From the NCBI RefSeq assembly GCF_047948215.1, contig NC_134455.1:156966575-157030574 (forward strand): 64,000 bases of DNA, in the 5' to 3' direction. The DNA comes from Lycorma delicatula (lineage: Eukaryota > Arthropoda > Insecta > Hemiptera > Fulgoridae). Under the pieces are notes generated by a model. It saw only the letters and a list, made by a program, of their open reading frames with translations, had not been told where the DNA came from and did no database searches. Shown here piece by piece: positions 54,643 through 64,000 of this stretch (its first letter is position 1; each line of letters begins with the position of its first letter). The position numbers and the translations under genes were made by a program.

Positions 54643-55382
54643 AATTTTTTTCATTATATATATTATTTATTTTATTTGTTTAAAAGTATTTTTTATTGTA
54701 TTTATTTTAATTGTATAAAGTATTTTTTTAATTGTATTTATTTTAATTGTTTGAAAGTATTTATCTTTTTTTAAGTTATAAAGTATTTTTTTTAAATTTA
54801 ATTAAATAATTTATTTGATTTGATTTGGTTGAAAGTTATTTGATAATACCATACTGTTCCATTAGTATTTATTTTTTTCATTATATATATTATTTATTTT
54901 ATTTGTTTAAAAGTATTTTTTATTGTATTTATTTTAATTGTATAAAGTATTTTTTAATTGTATTTATTTTAATTGTTTAAAAGTATTAATTTTTTTTTTA
55001 ATTTATAAAGTTTTTTTTTAAATTTAATTAAATATTTTTTTTGATTTGATTTAAAGTTATTTGATAATACCATACTGTTCCATTAGTATTTATTTTTTTA
55101 ATTATTAAAGTAAAACTTACCTTGCTAATTAAGATGAAATTTTTTTCATTATATATATTATTTATTTTATTTGTTTAAAAGTATTTTTTATTGTATTTAT
55201 TTTAATTGTATAAAGTATTTTTTAATTGTATTTATTTTAATTGTTTAAAAGTATTATTTTTTTTAATTTATAAAGTATTTTTTTTTAAATTTAATTAAAT
55301 AATTTATTTGATAATACCATACTGTTCCATTAGTATTTATTTTTTTAATTAATTAAAGTAAAACTTACGTTGCTAATTAAGA
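54643..55382. repeat. Three ~200-260-bp AT-rich tandem copies upstream of polB
   Basis: Units start near 54,643, 54,873 and 55,136 (TTTTTTCATTATATATATTA) and end with GATAATACCATACTGTTCCA. Two of them continue into TTGCTAATTAAGATGAAA with donor-like GTAAGTTT on the - strand (near 55,119 and 55,366). These may be duplicated leader exon/intron pieces of polB. Confidence 0.75.
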
Positions 55383-55391
55383 TGAAAATGT

Positions 55392-55509
55392 AATGATCTC
55401 TCTCCGATCGATGTATTCACTTTCAATAACAGATTGCGAATGATGAAATCAAATGATCTCTCTGCGATCGATGTATTCACTTTCAATAACAGATTGCGAA
55501 TGATGAAAT
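55392..55509. repeat. Two ~59-bp direct repeats
   Basis: AATGATCTCTCT(C/G)CGATCG...CAGATTGCGAATGATGAAAT, twice, almost identical. Confidence 0.9.
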
Positions 55510-55523
55510 TACACAAATTTTTT

Positions 55524-55762
55524 CACTTATTTACAAACACAACCGGATTTAACCAACGCAAGTTATAGATAAGAAATTAAAATAAATACGATTCGTGGAA
55601 TTATTTATCGTGTCGATAAGAACAAAAAAAAATAATTGGCTTGTGGTTTTAATTATTAAAAAAAAAAAAAACATTTTCCTTATCGCATCCGCTCTTATTA
55701 GAGACGACGTTCCAGTTCGCACGTGCGCACTAACGGCTAGTGCGCATGCGCCGATTCATATA
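55524..55762 (-). repeat. Inner part of the right TIR, displaced
   Basis: The reverse complement of 37,945-38,100 in pieces: AACCGGATTTAACCA, TTATCGCATCCGCTCTTATT, GAGACGACGTTC, GTGCGCATGCGCCGATTC. It is separated from the main right TIR by about 520 bp of array-derived sequence. Confidence 0.75.
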
Positions 55763-56279
55763 CAAAAACGGCTCGAAAGAGAGAAGAGAGAAAATGAAGA
55801 GGGAAGGGGCAGGATAGGCAATCGTGTATCGGAGACTGCAACGATGGTATAGAAACGGTGGCTATGTGTGTGTATTAATATTACTGTACCATAGCAAATA
55901 CGATTCTTGGAATTATTTTTCGTGACGATAAGAATAATTTATGGCTTTGATAAAAAAATAATTGGATCAATTCGCGGAATTAATTATAATGACGATAACA
56001 ATAAAAAATTATTTATAGCGCTGATAAGAAATAATTGGCTCGACCGGATGTGATTAGTAGATAAGAACTTAAAATAAAAATAATTTATGGCTTTGATAAG
56101 AAAAATAATTGACTCAACCAGATGTTGTTAAGCAATTAAAATAAATATTGATAATAATAATTTATGGCTTTGATAAGAAAAAATAATTGGCTCAACCAGA
56201 TGTTGTTAAGCAATTAAAATAAATATTAATTGTCGATTCTTGGAATACCGATTGCGGATGTTGATAAGCAGATGTGTGG
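55763..56279. repeat. Inverted counterpart of the left tandem array
   Basis: From about 55,890 it holds the reverse complement of units at 40,110-40,800 (ATAATTGGCTCAACCAGATG, TTAAGCAATTAAAATAAATA, GGAATACCGATTGCGGATG). It abuts the right TIR directly. Confidence 0.8.
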
Positions 56280-56451
56280 GCACGTACGCACTACCGGCTA
56301 GTGTGCATGCGCCGATTCGAATTCCAACGCTGCGATTGGTCAATCGGACAACTTCAGACCACGTCGGTCCCACAATTCTTCAGTCGAGCGCCGCATCTCG
56401 CACGGTAAACACCTCTACGTCACTCCGCTGACGCACGTACGCAAACACAGC

Positions 56452-56846
56452 CGCCACCGCCTCCCGGTGCACGATCCACGACGAGAACCTCTCTCCGTCG
56501 CGGTAACGCCTCCCGACGCCATCGCCTGGACGACCAGGATCATCCTCGAGGTACGTCTATATTCACTTGTGTGTATATATATGTATGTGTGTGCGCGTGT
56601 GTGTGTGCGTGTGTGTTTGTGTTTGTGTGTCGCAGCAGACATCACCGCCACCGCCTCCCGGTGCACGATCTACGACGAGAACCTCTCTCCTTCGAGGTTA
56701 CGCCTCCCGACGTCATCGCCTGGACGACCAGGATCATCCTCGAGGTACGTCTATATTCACTTGTGTGTATATATATATGTATGTGTGTGCGCGTGTGTGT
56801 GTGTGCATGTGTGTTTGTGTGTGTGTGTTTGTGTGTGTACAGACTG
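56452..56846 (+). repeat. Tandem exon-like cassettes in the right TIR (two ~195-bp units)
   Basis: A GC-rich block ends CTCGAG|GTACGT at 56,550/56,551 and again at 56,744/56,745. GT-rich intron-like stretches end at CAG 56,635 and ACAG 56,842. Sizes about 85 and 98 nt. The GC-rich blocks are alike (GGTGCACGATC, GACGAGAACCTCTCTCC, GGACGACCAGGATCATCC). An outward transcript could be spliced. Confidence 0.6.
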
Positions 56847-56903
56847 ATGTTACGTTAAAATTCACAGCTTACGTAGAACATTTTTCACTCATTACATCAG
56901 GGA

Positions 56904-56979
56904 GTCACCGCAGCCGATTGGTTTAAGGCGTCAGTCGGTCGCGTCCCGTCATGACCGGGTTCGAATCCTCTAGCCGACA
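56904..56979 (+). ncRNA. Pol III-like tRNA-related unit in the right TIR
   Basis: A-box-like CCGATTGGTTTAAGGCG, B box GGTTCGAATCC at about 56,958-56,968 and a T7 terminator-like run at about 56,983-56,989. No acceptor-stem pairing. Identical arrangement to 37,276-37,350. Confidence 0.5.
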
Positions 56980-57164
56980 GAATTTTTTTCACTTTAAATA
57001 TTATTTATTTAATTCAAATCGACCGCCACACAACAGTGATACCAACCTTTGAAATATTTCTTCAATATATAAACATGTCAACAAAAAATAAATCAAGTTG
57101 GCAACACTGACTCACTATCGACATAAAATAAATCAAGTTGGCAACACTGACGGGGTACCGGCGT

Positions 57165-57300
57165 CAATGACGTCACAATCCAAGATGGCCGACCACCGCC
57201 ATCTTGAATTAGTGACGTCAGAAGTGACGTTTCCAAGATGGCGGACGGCCATCTTGGAATCCAAGATGGCGGACAGCCGCCATCTTGGAATGACGTCATT
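57165..57300. promoter_or_regulatory. CRE and YY1-like array in the right TIR
   Basis: Mirror of 36,953-37,086: TGACGTCA three times and AAGATGGCGG/CCGCCATCTT repeated, one pair shortened to GGCGGACGGCCATC. Confidence 0.6.
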
Positions 57301-57331
57301 TTTGACGCCGTATCACCATTTCCGTACTACT

Positions 57332-57337
57332 GTTATG
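57332..57337. repeat. Polinton TSD (right)
   Basis: GTTATG, identical to 36,914-36,919. Confidence 0.92.
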
Positions 57338-58098
57338 TACCAAAGAACAAACAGAATTGATTACATAGAAAAAAAATAACAACAGATCAAAATAATTGTG
57401 TAATTTTTTATTTATTTTTAACTGATCTGAATTAAAATTTTATTAGTATGACTTTTAAACGAATTTATTTTTTTTATATAAAAAAATAAATTGTAGGTTA
57501 AATTATTATAAAAAGTAATTAATGTTTTTTCAAACCTGCTAGCTTAAAAAAAAATCATCGATTATAATCTTTTTCATAAGAGCTTCTGGGAAAGGTTGGG
57601 TCAGTTAATACATATTCTGTGAAAAGTTACTGAAATCTGTCTTGATAAGAACTTAAGTTACAACCAGCTGACAACACTCAAGAAAGAGAAAACAATCTAC
57701 CCCTCCATCTTAAGCATGTTACTATGTTAAGTTCAACAGTTTATAACTTATTCATCAAATTAATACACTTTCTTGAAAAATTTATTGTTTTTGTTACAGA
57801 TTTCTATTGCACTAAATACGATATGTAGTAGAAATATATATTAAACAAAAAAATAACTTGATTAACACTAAACACTGAACAATTTTTTTTTTTATTGAAA
57901 TTAGCAGAATATTAAAGCCCTAAAAAAGCAAAAAGGGGTGAATAAGTAAGCCTACAGAATTACATTGTAATTACACATAATTACATAATAAATTGTAATT
58001 ATTTTCTAAATTATGTTAAAATAACTTCAAAAAACAGGGAATAAAGTAATTATTATTAAAATAAAAATTAAAGAATGAAGCGTATAATTTATGATTTC
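57338..58098. other. AT-rich stretch without a gene
   Basis: Nothing recognised. Confidence 0.6.
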
Positions 58099-58423
58099 CT
58101 CTAGATATTAAACTGTTACAAGGGTTTGTTTTAATTACTAATTATCACGGGATCACACCTTATTCATAAATATTCAAACTAAGTTTTTTTAATCAGTAAA
58201 GAATATTATTAATATTCTGTCAACTGAATAAACACCATTTATTATTTATTAATTTTTTTTTAGTTTAGAATATCCTGTCTGACACGTATGATACTTTATC
58301 TATATAAATCATTCCTATTGTAAATGCCTAAAACTTTGTAATATTGGTATAATTAAAAATTTAAGATAAAATCAAAACATAATTATTGCCATAATAAATA
58401 GTAGCAATAATAATAATAATAAT
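58099..58423 (+). repeat. Left arm of a ~335-bp inverted repeat around copy C
   Basis: CTCTAGATATTAAACTGTTA...ATAGTAGCAATAATAAT, the reverse complement of 61,650-61,985, with few differences. It ends in an (AAT)n tract. Confidence 0.9.
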
Positions 58424-58960
58424 GCCCTGAGGTAGATATTCCCCACGTCCGGAACACAACATCTACGTTCCACGTCCAGGGCGGCAACAGCTGTACTCAA
58501 GTACATTATATATAGCTGGCTAACGGGGTTCCGAGTGTTGTTTCTCGGATATACTTTTTCGGTCGATTTACATCTATAGGCCGAATTACAGGACTGGACT
58601 TTACGGCCACCTGCAGATACGACATTATTAACGATTACGGAAATGGATTAATACCGCCGTTAGAGCTGGCGATGTTGCGGCCACGGTCAAAGTTATTTGC
58701 AGGTGTAACGGAGACCTTTCGTCGTCCACATGCCCCCCGCGATGGCAAGCATGTAGTTAAGGTGCCCATGTTCGGAGCATGGGAGCCCTGAAAGCTTCGG
58801 TGTGTAGGGGCCTGGAGTCAGTGCAGAGACTGCGCATCCACTCTCTGCAAGGACATATGCCGGTTCCACCGGAGTACCGGAACGGACCTCCAGGGTTGGT
58901 AGCCCTGGAGTGGGGGTGTACCCCGCCGGCTAGCCTTACTACAGAAGGGATTATTTGTTC

Positions 58961-60406
58961 ATGGAAATTGAACAATTAAACGTGGCAGAGGGTTCACGTA
59001 AACACCCTCGTTTAGAACCGACTGTTTCGCCTGAAGCGAAACGCCGAAAGAGTACGGAGATTAAGAGGAGTGAGATTGAGGCTAGGAAAAGCTTGCAGAA
59101 AGCTTTTTTCAAGAGCAGCATCCCAAAACCCAAGTATTTGGTTATTACGAAGGAAGATGGTAATTTCTCGAGGGTGAGTCCTTTCCTCATCGCTCGAGAA
59201 ATAAACAAATGTGCTGGAGGCCCTGTTAAAGAAATAAGAAAAACTTTTACGGGACTGCATGTAGAGACTGTTAATGATATACAGTCTCAGAAGATTCTAG
59301 GACTGAAGAAAATTGGAGAGCTAGCAGTACGTGTTGATCCCCACGGCACGCTCAACACCTCAAGGGGTGATGTGGTCTGTCGGGATCTTTTAAATTGTTC
59401 GGAGCAAGAGATTGTAGAGGAACTGGCAGCACAAGGAGTAATAGAGTGCCGTCGATTAAACATGAGAAGGAACGGTGAGGTCTTACCCTCAGCTTCTCAT
59501 GTCTTCACTTTCAACCGGCCTACTTTGCCAGAAAAGATAAGAGCGGGGATTCACCGTTTGGATGTGCGGGCATTTGTCCCACAGCCAATGAGGTGCTTCA
59601 AGTGCCAACGCTTTGGCCACACCGCTCTTAGATGGGAAAGACCGCAAATATGCGTGTGCGGGGAAGAGGTGCATGAGGGAGAGCCGTGTAAAGAGCCTCC
59701 TACATGTATTAATTGCAAAGGAGCGCATTCTTGTAGATCAAGGAATTGTCCTGTCTACAAAGATGAAGTAGCTGTGCAGGAAGTAAAAACCCTGCAAAAG
59801 GTCAGCTACTTCGATGCAAAGAAGATAGTTAACGCCCGTAAGCCTAGAGCAACAACAACTTACGCTCAGGCTGCGGCTGCCGCTCCTGTCGCTGCTCCAG
59901 TTGCTGTCGATGAGGGTCAACTCATAAGTAAACTTGCTCCGACCTTGGCTAATATGATTGAAAGAATTATAGACAATAAAATGAAACCTTTCAATAGTAA
60001 AGAGCCAATAAAGCCAAAGATATTTGTACAGCCTCCTGAAGATAAAACACAGAAAGTTGCTCTTACTCTCAAGAAAACGAACGCCAAAGCAGAAAGTCAA
60101 GTCCGCCTCAGTGAGATTCTTGATGAAAAGAAAAAGGTGACTCCTACAGAGACTGTTATGGAGGCTCCAAAGCCTCCAGCAACTGAGTTGGACTCTAAAC
60201 CCCAGAGGCCACAACAAATCACACAGGGGGGATCGGCGCCTGAAACCGGCGGCGATCCATGTTCGTCGTCGTCGGCGGCTTCGGTGGTCTCCGACACGGA
60301 GACCGGAAGCCTTACAGGCGACAACCTTCTCCGCGAACATGCTGCTGTTCGCAACATGGAGAAGAAGCGAAAAAAAGGATGGCCGAAAGAAAAACCCAGA
60401 CAATAA
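58961..60406 (+). CDS. Copy C ORF1, intact Gag-like protein, 481 aa
   Basis: ATG at 58,961 (MEIEQLNVAEG), the only uninterrupted ORF1 of the three copies. Basic N-terminus (KRRKSTEIKR), then a nucleic-acid-binding region to about residue 200, three zinc-knuckle blocks (CFKCQRFGHTALRW, CVCGEEVHEGEPC, CINCKGAHSCRSRNC), an Ala/Pro-rich linker (TYAQAAAAAPVAAP) and a basic end (KKRKKGWPKEKPR). The first knuckle has Trp in place of its last Cys, which copy B keeps, so RNA binding may be impaired. Would form RNPs with element RNA. Confidence 0.85.
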   Translation: MEIEQLNVAEGSRKHPRLEPTVSPEAKRRKSTEIKRSEIEARKSLQKAFFKSSIPKPKYLVITKEDGNFSRVSPFLIAREINKCAGGPVKEIRKTFTGLHVETVNDIQSQKILGLKKIGELAVRVDPHGTLNTSRGDVVCRDLLNCSEQEIVEELAAQGVIECRRLNMRRNGEVLPSASHVFTFNRPTLPEKIRAGIHRLDVRAFVPQPMRCFKCQRFGHTALRWERPQICVCGEEVHEGEPCKEPPTCINCKGAHSCRSRNCPVYKDEVAVQEVKTLQKVSYFDAKKIVNARKPRATTTYAQAAAAAPVAAPVAVDEGQLISKLAPTLANMIERIIDNKMKPFNSKEPIKPKIFVQPPEDKTQKVALTLKKTNAKAESQVRLSEILDEKKKVTPTETVMEAPKPPATELDSKPQRPQQITQGGSAPETGGDPCSSSSAASVVSDTETGSLTGDNLLREHAAVRNMEKKRKKGWPKEKPRQ

Positions 60407-60419
60407 TTTAATTAAAAAT

Positions 60420-61112
60420 TAGTGAGTCGATAGTACAGTGGAACATCAATGGATGTTTTTCAAACATCCATGAGCTCCAACGCTTGGTACATGATGTACC
60501 CGATCTGTATATGTCTGCAAGAAACACATTTCCGCCGAAATTATAATTTTAAATTAAAAGGATTCAATATATTTCGGCGAGATCAACCGCCAAATATAAG
60601 AGTTAGAGGTGGAGTAGCTGTATTAACATCGACTAGAGCTACCACCGAAGCGGTTGTTCTAAACACCAACCTACAAGCGGTCGCCGTTAGAATGAAGCGA
60701 CCGCTTAAGATCACTGTGTGCAGCATATACTTACCGAATTACGATTGGAATAAGGATGACATAGAAAGACTAATTCCGAGCTTCCCCCACCTGTTTTACT
60801 GGTGGGTGACTTTAACGCTCATAATTCTCTCTGGGGATCGGATCGAGTAGATCCCCGTGGAAGAGAACTGGAAGGGTTCCTGATGAATTCAGAACTTATT
60901 ATTTTAAACGACGGATCAGGCACCTTTTTCAATGCCAGAGATGGATCGACGTCCTGTATAGATCTTGCACTTATAAGCGGATCGATAGCACCGAGGTACA
61001 GCTTCCATGTTATAGACGTTCTGCATGGAAGGGATCATTTCCCGGTGCAAATTGTAACTGATGTTACAAGAACAATATATCTCATCCCTAAAAGATGGTT
61101 ATTTGAAAATAA
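60420..61112 (+). pseudogene. Copy C ORF2, endonuclease domain, frameshifted and truncated
   Basis: VQWNING, CLQETHFRR, then after small deletions near 60,497 and 60,787 the blocks VGDFNAHNSLWGSD, SCIDLALISG and GRDHFPVQIV (usual GSDHFP; here S is R). The frame runs through 61,112 into unrelated junction DNA. Confidence 0.78.
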
Positions 61113-61203
61113 ACAAATAGCCGCCGGGGTACACCCCGGCAGCTATTTGGTTACTATTTGGTTAGCTATTTGGTCTGTAGCCTTACTACAGAAGGGATTA
61201 TTT
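61113..61203. other. Rearrangement junction with palindrome
   Basis: A hairpin at 61,114-61,149: CAAATAGC + GCCGGGGT against ACCCCGGC + GCTATTTG with one mismatch per arm and a 2-nt loop. It is made of element 5' UTR sequence in both orientations. CTATTTGGTTA-type units follow, and then another 5' UTR piece (TAGCCTTACTACAGAAGGG) at 61,176-61,201. Confidence 0.8.
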
Positions 61204-61640
61204 CTTACTATGTTTGTTAGACGGTTTTTAGCATCTGCCACTCTTACAGGAAATGCATCCAAAACATCGCAGACTGTTGCCTTTCTGGCAGCTTCGTCTG
61301 CGATTTCATTACCTGTAATACCAGCATGCCCCGGAGTCCATACAAATACGCATCGCTGTCCTCGTTGTTTTAGTACGTATAAAATGGACAGGATGTTTGC
61401 AATTAGGACATCCTTAATGTTCTTGTTCCGAATTGCGACGAGTGCACTTAATGGATCGGAACTTATTAGCACTCTCTCTTCGCAATAGTGTTCAGTGTAG
61501 CGAAGAGCTTGCTGAATTGCAGTGAGTTCTGCCGTGTAGACACTGGCCACATCTGGCAGTCTCCAAAAGTGGGCTTCTTCATTTACATATATCGAGCATC
61601 CAACACCATGTTCGGTTTTAGAACCGTCTAAAACCGATAA
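61204..61640 (-). pseudogene. Inverted RNase H fragment of the I-like element
   Basis: On the - strand: GGTTCTAAAACCGAACATGG (start of RNase H), YTAELTAIQQAL, LISSDPLSAL, TPGHAGITGNEIADEAARKAT, NRLTNIVRN. Opposite orientation to copy C. It joins the (AAT)n tract of the right arm directly. Confidence 0.85.
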
Positions 61641-61649
61641 AAATAATAA

Positions 61650-61985
61650 TAATAATAATTATTATTATTATTATTATTGCTACTATTTATTATGGCAATA
61701 ATTATGTTTTGATTTTATCTTAAATTTTTAATTATACCAATATTATAAAGTTTTAGGCATTTACAATAGGAATGATTTATATAGATAAAGTATCATACGT
61801 GTCAGACAGGATATTCTAAACTAAAAAAAAATTAATAAATAATAAATGGTGTTTATTCAGTTGACAGAATATTAATAATATTCTTTACTGATTAAAAAAA
61901 CTTAGTTTGAATATTTATGAATAAGGTGTGATCCCGTGATAATTAGTAATTAAAACAAACCCTGGTAACAGTTTAATATCTAGAG
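61650..61985 (-). repeat. Right arm of the ~335-bp inverted repeat
   Basis: Reverse complement of 58,099-58,423, including the (ATT)n tract. No target duplication is seen outside the arms. Confidence 0.9.
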
Positions 61986-64000
61986 TCAAATGACTGAAGA
62001 CAAAAAAAAAATATGAATAATATATTATTAATATGAATTTATATTGATTTTATTTATTTTAATATTATTGTACTTATTTAAAAAATCTTCCACAATATTT
62101 ATAAATAATTATTAATCTTTTACATACTGATAAGCTTTTTAAAAAATATAGATATATAATTAAGAATTAAACTGTTAGCATCTCTGTTTAACTTGTACAT
62201 AAGTGTTTCTTTTAATAATTTTCAACAGCTTTTGATTGTTATTTATTTTAGTTATTTTGTTTATTTTATACGTTAAAACTTTTAGTTTATTATTTCACTA
62301 TTTAAGTACATTCGTTACCTCTCTTTATTTTATATATATATATATTTTTTTTTTTGAGATGTCTGGTACTACTACTTTACTACTTTAGTCAATTTGTCCT
62401 ACGAGAATGGAAATGTTTAGCATATGAAAAATGCCATGCCTGACCGGGTTTCGAACCCGGGTTTTCATTGACCCATTTAGAAAATTTTTGTGGGAGTTCT
62501 TTTTTAATTTTGGTACTGATTCGCTCATTTCGGGTGATCTATGTAATGAATTATTACGAACTAGTCAGAAGAAAATATTTATTTAATTGCACAGTTTTGT
62601 AGATTTTCTTGCAACAGTCCTTGAAATCCAGATATCTAATGCAGTTGCTTGGGGAACCGTAGGTAGCTGTATCATCATTATTAGTGTAATAATGTACCCA
62701 TACTAAGATCACCAAACCAGGATGTGGTTAATTAAAACCCTACAACAGAATTAGTAGTGGGAATGCACGAAGGAGCCGTCAGACTTACGAGAATAACTAA
62801 TTTGGCAAACCTCTTGTACTCTCTTTCTTTTTCTCGGAAATTTTGAGATTATGTTAAAAATTTACCTCTAAAAAAGTTTTAGATTTTTGCATGATCTACA
62901 AATTTTGCACTGGAACATTTTTTTTCAACCCCCCAACCTTTTTTCAACCCAATCACACCTCCGCTCACGCATTTATTTTTTTTACGTTTTTTGTAAGCCC
63001 CTTTACCATTTCCACTTATAAAAGTCCAGATAATAATTTTTTTTTCTAAGTGTAATTTCAATGGACTAACTGCACAGCAAACACTTTGAATCAACAGAGC
63101 TGTCAGTTCACTTTAACGACGGTTAAGCTGACGAAAGTAGAAAAAGTGAATAAAATGTTTGGCATTTGCCCAGAAAACTATTGTTTTATTAATATTAAAT
63201 ACTCTGTAAGCTAACTGCTAAGATCGAATAGATTAAAAAACCAAATAATCGTATTCATGAAAATACTGTAATATTAAAGAATAAAAGAGTCATAAAACTG
63301 TAAAATTTTGTCACAAAATGATTTGTTGTATTCGGTGGCATCAGTCTAAACGTCCTGCAGCCTGCAGGCAATGCTTTGAAAAAATATTAAACTTGTTTTT
63401 AAACATGAAAAACAAGCAATTTAGCAGTATAATGGAAAAATGAGTCATGAAGTCATGAGTCATGGTATCTCACAGATTAATCATTCAACATTTTTTTTCC
63501 AACAGTTTGTACAAGCAGTTGTTTTTTTTCTTCAGCGAACCGTTCGTTTGCCATAAACAACGCCTCTACTTTGAAGTAGCAAGTTTTGAAAAATTTTCAA
63601 AACATTCGTTTTTCTGTTTTATAAGTCCAGATTTTAGCAGAGTTAGCAAAGAGCTTTGCCTCGGTTTAAAAATATCTAATCTAATATTTTCACGCAATTA
63701 GGTAATCATTTAAAAACTAACCTAAAAAAAAATGTTTGCGTGAATAGGGTGTTGCTTCATGGGGAAAAGTTAAGGAAAATAAAAAAAATAAGAGTATATT
63801 TTTTTTAAGAACAAAAACTTTCATACTTATATAAAAGTTATAAAAACTTAAAAAAAGGGGAAAAAATATTAGTAATAATTAAAGAACAAAACGCTAAAAA
63901 CGATAAATTTAAAGAAAGAAATTCTGTAGATGGCATGTGTTTTTTTATTCTAATTATATAACTGATGGCTTTGTTGATAACATCATTAGAAAGTTTTGTA
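61986..64000. other. AT-rich stretch without a gene
   Basis: No coding region supported. A SINE fragment lies at 62,405-62,475. Confidence 0.55.
62405..62475 (-). mobile_element. tRNA-derived SINE fragment
   Basis: On the - strand: CCCGGGTTCGAAACCCGGTC (B-box arm, perfectly paired T-arm) followed by AGGCATGGCATTTTTCATA. The part with the A box is missing. Confidence 0.6.

Larger units (their letters stand above)
36920..57331 (-). mobile_element. Polinton/Maverick virus-like DNA transposon, 20.4 kb
   Basis: Termini are AGTAGTACGG...CCGTACTACT, TIRs of 1,057 and 1,052 bp, with perfect 6-bp TSDs outside. Hallmark genes: protein-primed DNA polymerase B, retroviral-type integrase, FtsK/HerA packaging ATPase, double-jelly-roll major capsid and penton-like minor capsid. 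All recognised genes lie on the - strand, with the left 38-44 kb given to small accessory genes. Both ends are intact and most genes are uninterrupted, so insertion is fairly recent, but polB carries two in-frame stops, so this copy probably could not replicate by itself. An adenain-like protease was not recognised. Alternative name in the virus literature: adintovirus-like. Confidence 0.95.
56280..57331 (-). repeat. Polinton right terminal inverted repeat
   Basis: Partner of 36,920-37,976, ending CCGTACTACT. Same internal order, with small indels in the YY1-like array (57,230-57,290) and in the GT tracts. Confidence 0.93.
58424..61112 (+). mobile_element. I-like non-LTR retrotransposon, copy C (5' half)
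   Basis: A complete 5' UTR from CCCTGAGGTAGATA, an intact ORF1 and the ORF2 endonuclease up to KRWLFEN-coding sequence, then it breaks off at about 61,112. No RT domain follows. A separate RNase H piece lies inverted beyond the junction. Confidence 0.85.

Noticed and set aside
61143..61640. Twin-priming as the explanation of the inverted RNase H fragment
   Set aside because: Twin-priming inverts the 5' part of one insertion and leaves a single target duplication; here the outer flank itself is duplicated in inverted orientation.

Overview
This window looks like AT-rich, repeat-dense insect nuclear DNA. Hemipteran origin is my best guess, from tRNA-derived SINEs that resemble families I recall from Hemiptera (recall, not a search). 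I found no ordinary host gene. Everything recognisable is mobile: non-LTR retrotransposons, SINEs, short inverted-end repeats and one large virus-like DNA transposon.

Layout. 1-13.7 kb: microsatellites, a decayed repeat-rich ORF, an inverted-end repeat, then a Jockey-clade relic (3.78-13.69 kb) split by a full-length but frameshifted I-like non-LTR element, copy A (4,463-10,773, + strand). 13.7-22.6 kb: gene-free AT-rich DNA with a SINE, a second Jockey 3' fragment and a second inverted-end repeat. 22,627-28,763: copy B of the I-like element, - strand, with a perfect 12-bp target-site duplication (TSD). 28.8-36.9 kb: no genes seen. 36,920-57,331: a 20.4-kb Polinton/Maverick with ~1.05-kb terminal inverted repeats (TIRs) starting AGTAGTACGG and a perfect 6-bp TSD, GTTATG. 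58.1-62.0 kb: copy C of the I-like element inside a rearranged structure flanked by ~335-bp inverted arms. 62-64 kb: no genes, one SINE fragment.

The Polinton carries all its genes on the - strand. Replication and integration: protein-primed DNA polymerase B (two in-frame stops and an apparent short intron) and a chromodomain integrase. Virion: packaging ATPase, double-jelly-roll major capsid protein, penton-like minor capsid protein, a DUF8207-like protein, a membrane glycoprotein and a basic protein. Accessory: a GT14-like putative glycosyltransferase, an IAP-type RING protein, two proteins sharing a domain, and several unknowns. No adenain-type protease was recognised.

The most interesting signals are regulatory. 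Three genes at the left end stop 19-23 nt before a 6-bp-stem, 4-nt-loop hairpin that fits the metazoan histone mRNA 3' stem-loop consensus on the coding strand. Other left-end genes end near a second conserved ~100-nt module. The TIRs combine three perfect CRE palindromes with an array of YY1-like AAGATGGCGG sites, an outward Pol III-like unit (A box, B box, T-run), and two tandem exon-like cassettes with consensus splice sites. Together they suggest an element, or its recent ancestor, tuned to host transcription and perhaps to S-phase.
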